Shown here: piece after piece, positions 34,989 through 43,213 of the stretch
How the letters are laid out: each line of letters starts with the position of its first letter
Numbering within the stretch: position 1 is the stretch's first letter
DNA from: Romboutsia lituseburensis DSM 797
Lineage (GTDB): Bacteria > Bacillota > Clostridia > Peptostreptococcales > Peptostreptococcaceae
DNA length: 64,000 nt
Reading direction: 5' to 3'
Assembly (NCBI RefSeq): GCF_900103615.1
Contig: NZ_FNGW01000003.1
Location: forward strand, 124,001 to 188,000
Made by a program: the position numbers and the translations under genes
The notes under the pieces: generated by a model
What the model was told of the DNA's origin: nothing
Database searches by the model: none
What the model saw: only the letters and a program-made list of their open reading frames with translations

Positions 34989-35225
34989 TTATAAATTTTC
35001 TTTTATATAGATTTTAGGAATATACATAGTTACACCATTAAGCTTAGTGATACTATCATAAATTAGTTTACTGTTGCTAATCAAGTCACAACTATCTAAT
35101 TCTAAAGTTAAAATAACTTGACTATAAGATACTACATCTAAAATACTGCTGTTTTCCCTAAAGTTTAATTTGATATTTTTATTACATCTAAGAAAATTTT
35201 GTAAGATGTCATAATTGATATTCAT
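34989..35225 (-). CDS. Hypothetical protein, 78 residues
   Basis: From the ATG at 35225, chosen because AGGGGTG is seven bases upstream; ATGs at 35231 and 35267 are badly placed. Alpha/beta-type small soluble protein with two cysteines (MNINYDILQNFLRCNKN; VILTLELDSCDLI). It looks like a short ligand- or partner-binding fold. No family recognised. Divergent from the queK-like operon. Confidence 0.55.
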   Translation of the reverse strand: MNINYDILQNFLRCNKNIKLNFRENSSILDVVSYSQVILTLELDSCDLISNSKLIYDSITKLNGVTMYIPKIYIKENL

Positions 35226-35417
35226 TGTCATCACCCCTAATAATTTATATAATACAATAAATACCAATAAAATTCAAATTTAAACTATAAAAATCTATTT
35301 TGTAAGTATGTAGATAATCGATTTCTGGATTAATTTTAGATTCTATTTATCTAGATAATCAATTTAATATATGATATACTTACAAAAGTAGTATGAATCT
35401 AAAGGATTAATATTACA
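35226..35417. other. Divergent intergenic region with repeated TAGATAATC block
   Basis: Contains the near-identical TAGATAATCGATTT (35311-35324) and TAGATAATCAATTT (35352-35365), and an extended -10 TGATATACT (35372-35380) that should start the riboswitch transcript. The repeats may be an operator pair. Confidence 0.4.
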
Positions 35418-35540
35418 ACTTGTTCGAGAACCTCCAAGTATAAAAAACTAAGGTATTTATATAGTGGCAGTATATAAGTTTTACCCTTAGCTATGACCTT
35501 ATAGGTTGTAAGGTTCTCCTTTAAATAACTTTTTAGGAGG
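35418..35540 (+). promoter_or_regulatory. preQ1-I riboswitch with translational expression platform
   Basis: Aptamer 35418-35453: stem ACTTG / CAAGT, loop TTCGAGAACCTC, A-rich tail ATAAAAAACTAAGG. GAGAACC in the loop (35426-35432) is the exact complement of GGTTCTC (35512-35518), and the overlapping CTCCT (35516-35520) is complementary to the Shine-Dalgarno AGGAG (35535-35539). Ligand-free RNA would pair the first two and leave the ribosome site open; ligand-bound RNA would free CTCCT to mask it. No good terminator is seen, so control is probably translational. Confidence 0.85.
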
Positions 35541-35548
35541 AATTTGTT

Positions 35549-36517
35549 ATGCAAAAAAGAAAGGTAATAATTGATTGTGATCCAGGAATTGATGATTCTT
35601 TGGCACTACTTTTAGCTTTAAACTCACCAGAGCTAGAAGTTTTAGGAATTACTGTATGCAGCGGTAATGTACCTGCAAAATTAGGAGCAAAAAATGCTCT
35701 AAAGACACTTCAAATATGTTCTTCTTTACATATTCCCGTATATGTAGGTGAAGAATATCCACTAAAACGAGAACTTGTAACAGCTCAAGACACTCATGGA
35801 GATGATGGATTAGGTGAAAATTTCTACGAAGATGTAAATGAAGCTAAGTTTTATGAAGGAGGAGTAGATTTTATAATAGATACTCTAAATAACAATGACA
35901 ATGTATCTATTATAGCTTTAGGACCTCTTACAAATATAGCTAAAGCATTAATGAAAGATAAAAAAGCTTTTAATAACTTAGATGAATTTGTGTCTATGGG
36001 AGGAGCTTTTAGAATTCATGGAAATTGTTCTCCAGTAGCAGAATTTAATTATTGGGTTGATCCTCATGGAGCAGACTATGTTTACAAGAACTTACCTAAA
36101 AAAATTCATATGGTAGGATTAGATGTAACTAGAAAAATTGTACTTACACCAAATATAATTGAGTTTATAAATAGACTTGATAAAGATATGTCTAAGTATA
36201 TAACTGAAATAACAAGATTTTATATTGATTTTCATTGGGATCAAGAAAAAATTATTGGGTGCGTAATAAACGACCCATTAGCAGTAGCATATTTTATAGA
36301 TAGAAACATTTGTAAAGGCTTTGAATCTTTTGTAGAGGTCGTTGAAGATGGTATTGCTATGGGGCAATCAATAGTAGATTCTTTTAATTTTTATAAAAAA
36401 GAAAATAATGCTATTGTATTGACTGATGTTGATAAAAATAAATTTATGAGTATGTTCTTAAAGAGAATGTTTAATGGATACGATGATATTATAGACTCTA
36501 TAGAAGGAGTTATATAA
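35549..36517 (+). CDS. queK: Nucleoside hydrolase, probable queuosine hydrolase
   Basis: 322 residues with the inosine-uridine nucleoside hydrolase calcium site IIDCDPGIDDSLALL at the N-terminus and conserved VSMGGAF...EFNYWVDP and VINDPLAVAYF blocks. AGGAGG is nine bases from the ATG. It sits behind a preQ1-I riboswitch and one base before an ECF S-component gene, the arrangement of the queuosine-salvage QueK (hydrolyses queuosine to queuine) in C. difficile. The nucleoside hydrolase family is certain; queuosine specificity is inferred from context. Confidence 0.85.
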   Translation: MQKRKVIIDCDPGIDDSLALLLALNSPELEVLGITVCSGNVPAKLGAKNALKTLQICSSLHIPVYVGEEYPLKRELVTAQDTHGDDGLGENFYEDVNEAKFYEGGVDFIIDTLNNNDNVSIIALGPLTNIAKALMKDKKAFNNLDEFVSMGGAFRIHGNCSPVAEFNYWVDPHGADYVYKNLPKKIHMVGLDVTRKIVLTPNIIEFINRLDKDMSKYITEITRFYIDFHWDQEKIIGCVINDPLAVAYFIDRNICKGFESFVEVVEDGIAMGQSIVDSFNFYKKENNAIVLTDVDKNKFMSMFLKRMFNGYDDIIDSIEGVI

Positions 36518-36518
36518 T

Positions 36519-37085
36519 ATGGAAAATAAAAGTATAGATATAAGAAAATTAAGTTTAATGAGCCTAGGAATTGCTATAAATATAATTGGAGCTTTTGTAG
36601 CGCTTATGCTAAAGCTTCCAATATACTTAGATTCTATAGGAACGATAATGATAGCTTGTATTTTAGGTCCTAAATATGCAGTAATGACAGGGGTTTGTGG
36701 AAGTTTACTAAGTGGGATGACATTTGATATATACTCACTTTACTTTGCACCAGTTCAGATATCTACAGGACTTATTGCAGGAATTATGTATAAAAAAGGA
36801 TTACTAAATGGTAAAAAAAGAATATTGGGAGTAATGGCATTTTCAATACCAACATCAATAATAAGTTCAGTAATAGCAGCATATTTATTTGGTGGTGTTA
36901 CATCATCTGGATCATCGTATATAGTTCAAGTGCTAAAGGCTTTAGGTGCTAATGATGTTTTAAGTGTATTTGTTACACAGGTATTTACAGACTATATAGA
37001 TAAGTTTGTAGCTACAGTATTAGTATCATTATCTATTAATGAACTTTCAAAGAGTTTTAATTCACCTATAGTGAATAATAAATAA
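36519..37085 (+). CDS. qrtT: ECF transporter S component, probable queuosine/queuine uptake
   Basis: 188 residues, five to six membrane segments, LGIAINIIGAFVALMLKLPIYLDSIGTIM near the N-terminus and GVCGSLLSGMTFDIYSLYFAP, typical of ECF substrate-binding subunits. One base after the queK-like stop, so translationally coupled. Shared control by the preQ1 riboswitch and the partner hydrolase support a QrtT-like role in queuosine/queuine uptake. The energising EcfAA'T genes are outside the window. Confidence 0.8.
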   Translation: MENKSIDIRKLSLMSLGIAINIIGAFVALMLKLPIYLDSIGTIMIACILGPKYAVMTGVCGSLLSGMTFDIYSLYFAPVQISTGLIAGIMYKKGLLNGKKRILGVMAFSIPTSIISSVIAAYLFGGVTSSGSSYIVQVLKALGANDVLSVFVTQVFTDYIDKFVATVLVSLSINELSKSFNSPIVNNK

Positions 37086-37124
37086 AAAAATAGTATATAT
37101 AAGTTTTTACTATAATGAAAATAG

Positions 37125-37166
37125 GGTTAAGAGTTTCTGTCTTTGAAGCTCTTAATCTTATTTTTT
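37125..37166 (+). terminator. Intrinsic terminator
   Basis: TTAAGAG / CTCTTAA hairpin followed by an eight-T run. Confidence 0.75.
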
Positions 37167-37383
37167 TTAGAATATATAGTTATTTTAATATATAAAATAC
37201 ATATTAAAATAAATTTAAAGCTACAATATATCAAATTAAGTTTGATTTATATATGTATATTTTATATAATTAGTGTATTATACTCTATATAAATATAGAT
37301 TGATATTATATTTAAACCTCTTAGAATCAAACAATAAATATTTATTATTTGATAAATAAAATTTATAAGGAGGTAATTTTTAT

Positions 37384-38193
37384 ATGCAAGTAAGCGAAAA
37401 GTTAAATAACCTTAAATCTAAACTATTAGAATTAGAAAGTGTAGCAGTGGCATATTCCGGCGGTGTAGATAGTAATTTTTTACTTAAAGTAGCAAAAGAA
37501 ATGCTAGGAGATCGTGTTATTGCAGTAACACTTAATGCTATGATGCATTCAGATAGAGAAATTGAAGAAGCAAAAGAGTATGCAAAACAATTTGGTGTAG
37601 AACATATTGTGGTAGATATTGAAAATTTCGATGTAGATGAATTTATAAATAATAATGTGGATAGATGTTATCATTGTAAAAAAGCTGTATTTGGTACAGT
37701 AAAAGAGATTGCAAAACAACATAACATTAAGAATGTTTTAGATGGAACTAACTTAGATGATTTAGGTGATTTTAGGCCAGGTCTTAAAGCTTTAAAGGAA
37801 TTAGATATAATTAGTCCTCTTAAAGAGTGTGAGTTAACTAAAGAAGAGATAAGATTTTTATCAAAAGAAATGAATTTAAAAACTTTTAATAAGCCTGCTT
37901 TTGCATGTCTTGCAACGAGAATTCCTTATGGAACAAAAATTACAAAAGAAGTGCTTAGAAAGATAGAAAAAAGTGAAGAATATTTAGTAGAACAAGGGTT
38001 TAATCAATTTAGAGTGAGAATTCATGAAAATATTGCAAGAATAGAAGTAGGAAAAGATGAAATACATAAATTTTTTAATGAAGATTTACTAAATAAAACA
38101 AATAAAAAATTAAAAGATATAGGGTTTGAATATGTTACCTTAGATATGGCAGGATATGAGATGGGTAGCATGAATAAAGGTATACAAAAATAG
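37384..38193 (+). CDS. larE: LarE, ATP-dependent sulfur transferase
   Basis: 269 residues. N-type ATP pyrophosphatase loop AYSGGVDSNFLL near residue 23, DRCYHCKK around residue 97, GTNLDDLGDFRPG, and KPAFACLATRIPYG with the conserved cysteine that in LarE provides the sulfur or binds the cluster. LarE sulfurates the pyridine nucleotide precursor of the nickel-pincer cofactor of lactate racemase. larB, larC and larA are not in the window, so the user enzyme lies elsewhere. AAGGAGG precedes the ATG; the rRNA methyltransferase follows 8 bases later. Confidence 0.9.
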   Translation: MQVSEKLNNLKSKLLELESVAVAYSGGVDSNFLLKVAKEMLGDRVIAVTLNAMMHSDREIEEAKEYAKQFGVEHIVVDIENFDVDEFINNNVDRCYHCKKAVFGTVKEIAKQHNIKNVLDGTNLDDLGDFRPGLKALKELDIISPLKECELTKEEIRFLSKEMNLKTFNKPAFACLATRIPYGTKITKEVLRKIEKSEEYLVEQGFNQFRVRIHENIARIEVGKDEIHKFFNEDLLNKTNKKLKDIGFEYVTLDMAGYEMGSMNKGIQK

Positions 38194-38201
38194 GAGGCAT
38201 C

Positions 38202-39347
38202 ATGAAAAATTATACATTAATATCACCTTGTTTTTTCGGTATGGAAAAAATGTTAGCAAGAGAGATAAAGGATTTAGGTTTTGAAATAATAAAAACGGAA
38301 GATGGAAGGATTACATATAAGACTGGAGCTGACGGAATAGCAAAAGCAAATATGTGGCTAAGATGTGCAGAAAGAGTTCATCTTAAAATAGCTGAGTTTG
38401 AAGCTAAAACTTTTAATGACTTATTTGAAGGAACTAAAAGAATAAACTGGGCAGAATATATACCATATGGATCGCAATTTCCAGTATCAAAGGCATCTTC
38501 AATAAAGTCAAAGCTATATAGTACTCCAGATATTCAATCAATAGTAAAAAAGGCTATAGTTGAAAGCTTAAAGAAAAGTTACTTAGAAGATGGACTTTTA
38601 AAAGAAGATAAAGAAAAGTACCCAATATACGTATTTATACATAAAGATAAAGTAACATTGTCTATAGATACAACTGGAGATGCACTTCATAAAAGAGGAT
38701 ATAGAGAAAAAGCTAATAAGGCGCCAATAAGAGAAACATTAGCTGCTGGTATAATGAACTTAAATCCTTGGAGACCAGGAAGAACATTAGTTGATCCTAT
38801 GTGTGGGTCTGGAACTATTTTAATAGAGGCTGCTATGATGGGAATAAACATGGCCCCAGGTCTTAATCGTGAATTTATATCTGAAAAGTGGAGAACTATG
38901 GATAAAAAGATTTGGTGGGATGTAAGAAAAGATGCATATGATAAAATTGATGAAGATGTACAGTTTAAAATATATGGATATGATATAGATGAAGAAGCTA
39001 TAGAGATAGCTAAAGAAAATGCAGAAATTGCAGGAGTAGATGAGTATATAGAGTTTAATGTAGGCAACGCGCTTGATTTTAAGAGTGATGAAGAATATGG
39101 ATTTATAGTTACAAATCCTCCTTATGGTGAAAGACTTGAAGACAAGGAAAGTGTTCAAAGTTTATATAAACACTTAGGATATACGTTTAGAGAACTTAAA
39201 AATTGGTCTTATTATTTAATAACTTCTTATGAAGAGTTTGAACAAGAATTTGGAAAAGAAGCAGATAAGAGAAGAAAATTATACAATGGTATGTTAAAAA
39301 CTAACTTGTACCAATATATAGGACCAAGACCTCCTAAAAAAAATTAA
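38202..39347 (+). CDS. THUMP-domain 23S rRNA (guanine-N2) methyltransferase-like protein
   Basis: 381 residues: N-terminal ferredoxin-like/THUMP domain (about 1-165) followed by a Rossmann methyltransferase with VDPMCGSGTILIEAAM (SAM binding), IYGYDIDEEAIEIA and the catalytic VTNPPYGERL. This is the YpsC/RlmL-N-terminal type that methylates N2 of a guanine in 23S rRNA. Eight bases after larE; AGGAGGC upstream of the ATG. Confidence 0.92.
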   Translation: MKNYTLISPCFFGMEKMLAREIKDLGFEIIKTEDGRITYKTGADGIAKANMWLRCAERVHLKIAEFEAKTFNDLFEGTKRINWAEYIPYGSQFPVSKASSIKSKLYSTPDIQSIVKKAIVESLKKSYLEDGLLKEDKEKYPIYVFIHKDKVTLSIDTTGDALHKRGYREKANKAPIRETLAAGIMNLNPWRPGRTLVDPMCGSGTILIEAAMMGINMAPGLNREFISEKWRTMDKKIWWDVRKDAYDKIDEDVQFKIYGYDIDEEAIEIAKENAEIAGVDEYIEFNVGNALDFKSDEEYGFIVTNPPYGERLEDKESVQSLYKHLGYTFRELKNWSYYLITSYEEFEQEFGKEADKRRKLYNGMLKTNLYQYIGPRPPKKN

Positions 39348-39416
39348 TAATTTAATTATATTTACCCTCTTAAGATAATATATATAGTATATAGAGTATT
39401 TTAAGGGGGTGTCTCA

Positions 39417-40277
39417 ATGTTTAGAATGAATGGCAAAAACCGTAAAAAGACATCTAAAGAAAAAAAAGTAGATAGTAAACAAAAATACCAAGAAGATTTT
39501 AATGAAATAATATTAAATGACTTAGTACCTGAAGAAAAAAGAGAAGAATTTGGATTAAATAGTACAGATCAACCTAAAGAGAATAAATCTAATGGATTAA
39601 AATTAAATTTTGCATTAGGATCTAAAAAGTCAAAATCAAAATCAAATTCAAAAACAAGCTCCAAAGGGAAAAATTCAAATACTTCAAAGGAAACGAATAA
39701 CTCTAAAGGTAATGCACAAAAAAATACAAAACATAATAAAAATAATAACAATAGTAATAGTGATACTCAGGCAGAAGAAAATACTAAGCCAACAAAAGGC
39801 AAAAAATCAACAAATAGTAAAAAGAATAATTCGGCTCCTAATGGTAAAAAAACAAATAATCCAAAGCACAGTGAATCTAGACCTAAAAATTCTAAGAAAA
39901 AGAGTAAATCATCAAATGCTAAGACAAGTGACATAGAGGATATACAAGAACAAGAGCCGATTGTTAATGATATATTACCGGAAGAAACTAAGGCTACTAA
40001 AAAGCAAATTGGCCCTAAGAAGAAAAGAGTTAAACATTCTAACAAACAAGTAGAGGAAGATAGTAAAAGAATAATAGAAGATATAGATACTCAAGAAAAC
40101 AATGAGGACTACGAAGTTAAAGATAATTTTGACTCAGTAAACTTTAGAAGCTCTGAAGAAGTTGAATATATAGATGATATAGAAGATGTGGAATTACATG
40201 AGGGAAAGGATGATTCAAATACTAAACAAAAATTTGAAAATTTAGTTTGGTCAGAAGATAAGTTTCCTAAAAAATAA
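39417..40277 (+). CDS. Low-complexity Lys/Asn/Ser-rich protein
   Basis: 286 residues, AAGGGGG eight bases before the ATG. The centre (about residues 70-190) is almost only Lys, Asn, Ser and Thr, while the C-terminal 80 residues are acidic and end NLVWSEDKFPKK. No signal peptide or hydrophobic segment. It is presumably disordered, with a positive middle and a negative tail, which could suit RNA or ribosome binding; it follows an rRNA methyltransferase. No family recognised. Confidence 0.6.
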   Translation: MFRMNGKNRKKTSKEKKVDSKQKYQEDFNEIILNDLVPEEKREEFGLNSTDQPKENKSNGLKLNFALGSKKSKSKSNSKTSSKGKNSNTSKETNNSKGNAQKNTKHNKNNNNSNSDTQAEENTKPTKGKKSTNSKKNNSAPNGKKTNNPKHSESRPKNSKKKSKSSNAKTSDIEDIQEQEPIVNDILPEETKATKKQIGPKKKRVKHSNKQVEEDSKRIIEDIDTQENNEDYEVKDNFDSVNFRSSEEVEYIDDIEDVELHEGKDDSNTKQKFENLVWSEDKFPKK

Positions 40278-40315
40278 AAATATAAATAAATAATTTAAAT
40301 ACGTGTTAAAATATA

Positions 40316-40354
40316 AAATAAAGGCTTAGTAATAAATGCTAGGCTTTTATTTTG
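40316..40354 (+). terminator. Intrinsic terminator
   Basis: AAATAAAGGCTTAG / CTAGGCTTTTATTT hairpin with G-U pairs. Confidence 0.7.
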
Positions 40355-40423
40355 TATTATTTTATTAAAATAATAGTAAAAATAAGTGAAAAAATATCAA
40401 AAACTAATTTTGAGGTGAAAAAA

Positions 40424-41047
40424 ATGAATTATAAAGACGTATTTAATGAAGTTAATGAAATTTTATTGAAAAAAATGAAACCTTCTGAACATATAAACAG
40501 TCTAATAAAGAGAGGGTGCTTTGACGAAGAGCCCTTTAATAAAATAAAGAACTTAGCAAAAATTGAACAAAATTTAAAATATCATCCAGAAGGAAGCGCC
40601 TTAAATCATGTATTAATGGTAGTAGATAAAGGAAGTGAAGTAAAGCATTTATCAAAAAATGAAAAAGTTTTTATGTGGGCTTGTTTACTTCATGATATAG
40701 GAAAGCTAACTACTACGAGAATTAGAAAAGGAAGAATTACATCGTATAATCATGATATTGAGGGAGAAAAAATAGGACAAGACTTTTTAAATTTGGTTAG
40801 TGATGATAAAATATTTAATGAAGAAGTATCTAAATTAATAAGATGGCATATGCAACCATTATTTTATGACAAGAATCTTCCATTTTTCGAACCAAAACAT
40901 ATGTTGGAAGATGCAGATTATAAAGAAGTTGCATTAATTTCTTATTGTGATAGACTAGGAAGAGGAAATTTAAGTGAAGAAACTATTAAATTAGAAAATA
41001 AAAGAATTGAAAGTTTTAAGGAGTATTGTAAAACTCATAAAAGTTAG
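40424..41047 (+). CDS. HD-domain phosphohydrolase-like protein
   Basis: 207 residues from the ATG at 40424 with GAGGTG six bases upstream; the frame extends further but the added part overlaps the terminator. HD metal-binding residues: NHVLMV, ACLLHDIGKLTT, IRWHMQPL and YCDRLGRGN. The closest look is to the HD domain attached to bacterial CCA-adding enzymes, but the nucleotidyltransferase part is missing. Ten bases before the lipoprotein gene. Confidence 0.82.
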   Translation: MNYKDVFNEVNEILLKKMKPSEHINSLIKRGCFDEEPFNKIKNLAKIEQNLKYHPEGSALNHVLMVVDKGSEVKHLSKNEKVFMWACLLHDIGKLTTTRIRKGRITSYNHDIEGEKIGQDFLNLVSDDKIFNEEVSKLIRWHMQPLFYDKNLPFFEPKHMLEDADYKEVALISYCDRLGRGNLSEETIKLENKRIESFKEYCKTHKS

Positions 41048-41057
41048 GAGGTTTTTA

Positions 41058-42485
41058 ATGAAATTATGTAAGTTGATAGCATGTGCTAGCTTAGTGACAC
41101 TATTAGCAACTGGATGTAGTATAGACTCAAAATCTGGTGAATCACTATTATCAAAATCTCCAGAATCTTTGCTAAAAGATAAGCCTGTGTATGATGAAAA
41201 TAAGGAAGTTTTATATAAAGCAATTGAATTAAAGCTTCCTCTAAATTCTAGTTTGATTTTGCCATCAAATGCAAGTGAGGTAGGCAAAATAAACGAAGTA
41301 GATTTAGATGGTGACAAAAAAGACGAATTAGTTGTATTTGAAAAAAAAGAAAATTTAACAGAAAGAACAAATCAAGTTGGATTTATGATCTTAAGTAAAA
41401 ATAATGATGGAACATATACTGAGATCGATAATAGATTAGAACTTGGAGATTCAATAGAGTATGCTAATTTCTATGATCTAAATGGGGATGGAAACAAAGA
41501 AATTATATTACTAATTAAAAATAATAAAAAAACTAATATGTACATATATAATTTTGCAAATGATGAGATACAAAAAACATATATACTAGACCCAACATGG
41601 ATAGATGATAGAGAAAAGTATTTAGATATGACAATAAAAATAGGTGATATGAATAATGATAATAAACCAGAAATTCTTATGATACATCATGATTCTAAAA
41701 CAACTAAAGCTTATGCAAGTTTGGCGAAGTTTGATGACTCATTAGAATTAATAGGTTATACTGAACTTGAAAATGTAAAGACTTTATCCAATTTCTATAT
41801 TACAATTGGGACAGTATCTACAGAAAAAATTAATGATAAAACTATAGAAAAAAAAGGAATATTTTTAGATATTCCAATTGTACAAGATAATAATTATGCA
41901 ACTCAGATATTATATATTGATGAGCATAACAAACTTAAAAAAGCATTTGACGATAACAATATACCTACAGTAAAGCCGTATTATATACCATTAGAAGATA
42001 TAAATAATGATAAGGTAATAGATATACCTGTCATACTTAGAGGTAGTGGAGATGTATATACTACAAAGAATTCAACTACTGTAAACTGGTCTAGATGGAA
42101 TAGCAAAGAAGGAGCAGATTCAGGATTAGTATTTACAAGTCAAATATATTACAATTATCAATATAATTACAGATTATATATACCGAATGATTTAGCCCAA
42201 AGTTCATATATTGAACATGAGTTCTCTAAGGATGAAGCTTTATTTAAATTCTATTATTATGATAAGCAAAACTCTGAACCTAAAAACTTATTTACAATAG
42301 CTGTAGTAAATAAGAGTTTAAGAGAGGATAAGAAAAATTCTACTGCATCAAGTGGTGTGATTTTAGCAGATAATAATGAATATAGTTTCATATTATATCA
42401 AAATGATATAGAACAACTTAAAAAGTTTAAAATAGATGCAAATACAATTAAAGAATATTTTTCACTAATATATGATGAAAATTAA
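41058..42485 (+). CDS. Lipoprotein with FG-GAP/VCBS-type repeats
   Basis: 475 residues from the ATG at 41058 (TAGGAGGT upstream). Lipoprotein signal with lipobox LLATGC. Four DxDxDxx(D/E)-type repeats are visible: VDLDGDKKDELV, YDLNGDGNKEII, GDMNNDNKPEIL and EDINNDKVIDIP, the calcium-binding loops of VCBS/integrin-like propellers. It is displayed on the cell surface. The response regulator and sensor kinase follow within 30 bases, so it may be a signal input or target for that system. Confidence 0.85.
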   Translation: MKLCKLIACASLVTLLATGCSIDSKSGESLLSKSPESLLKDKPVYDENKEVLYKAIELKLPLNSSLILPSNASEVGKINEVDLDGDKKDELVVFEKKENLTERTNQVGFMILSKNNDGTYTEIDNRLELGDSIEYANFYDLNGDGNKEIILLIKNNKKTNMYIYNFANDEIQKTYILDPTWIDDREKYLDMTIKIGDMNNDNKPEILMIHHDSKTTKAYASLAKFDDSLELIGYTELENVKTLSNFYITIGTVSTEKINDKTIEKKGIFLDIPIVQDNNYATQILYIDEHNKLKKAFDDNNIPTVKPYYIPLEDINNDKVIDIPVILRGSGDVYTTKNSTTVNWSRWNSKEGADSGLVFTSQIYYNYQYNYRLYIPNDLAQSSYIEHEFSKDEALFKFYYYDKQNSEPKNLFTIAVVNKSLREDKKNSTASSGVILADNNEYSFILYQNDIEQLKKFKIDANTIKEYFSLIYDEN

Positions 42486-42512
42486 AAGAAATAGTAATTG
42501 GGAGGAAATAAA

Positions 42513-43211
42513 ATGAAGGAAAAAATATTAGTACTAGAAGACGAAATAGGTATTAGAAGTTTCGTAAGTATAAATTTAAAAAGAGAAGGATATGAAGTAA
42601 TAGAAGCTGGAACTGGAAGTGAAGCTATAGAGAAAATGACAACAGAAAGTGATATAAAATTAGCTTTACTAGATGTAATGCTTCCTGATATGAGTGGTAC
42701 AGATGTGTGTAAATTTATAAGACAAAATTTTGATCAAGTTGGTATAATAATGCTTACTGCAAAAGGTCAAGAGGACGACAAAATAGAAGGATTTATATCA
42801 GGTGCAGATGATTATATGGTTAAACCATTTAGTATAAAGGAACTACTTGTTAGAATATCTGCTTTACTTAGAAGAATAAAAAAAGAGGATAATGTAGTAA
42901 AAACTAATGAAATAGTATCAGAACCATTTGTACTTGATTTAGATAAAAGGAAATTATTTAAAAATGCAAAAGAAATAGAACTTACTCCAACTGAATTTTC
43001 GATAGTTAAATATTTAATGACAAATGCTAAACAATCATTAAGTAGAGATCAAATATTAGATGAAGTATGGGGTACAAACTATTTGTATGATTTTAAAATA
43101 GTTGACGTAAATATAAGAAGAATAAGAAATAAAATAGAAGATGACCCATCAAAACCTAAATACATACAAACTATTTGGGGATATGGATATTGCTTTAGAA
43201 AGGAAGACTAG
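42513..43211 (+). CDS. OmpR/PhoB-family response regulator
   Basis: 232 residues from the ATG at 42513 with GGAGGA six bases upstream. Receiver domain with acidic pocket LEDE, phospho-acceptor Asp in LALLDVMLPD, Thr in MLTAKG and Lys in VKPF; winged-helix DNA-binding domain with LTPTEFSIVKYL and the C-terminal WGYGYCFR. Paired with the histidine kinase two bases downstream. Confidence 0.95.
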   Translation: MKEKILVLEDEIGIRSFVSINLKREGYEVIEAGTGSEAIEKMTTESDIKLALLDVMLPDMSGTDVCKFIRQNFDQVGIIMLTAKGQEDDKIEGFISGADDYMVKPFSIKELLVRISALLRRIKKEDNVVKTNEIVSEPFVLDLDKRKLFKNAKEIELTPTEFSIVKYLMTNAKQSLSRDQILDEVWGTNYLYDFKIVDVNIRRIRNKIEDDPSKPKYIQTIWGYGYCFRKED

Positions 43212-43213
43212 TA

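Noticed and set aside
39569-40045. Minus-strand hydrophobic ORFs that look like membrane proteins
   Set aside because: They mirror the Lys/Asn/Ser repeats of the sense gene at 39417-40277.
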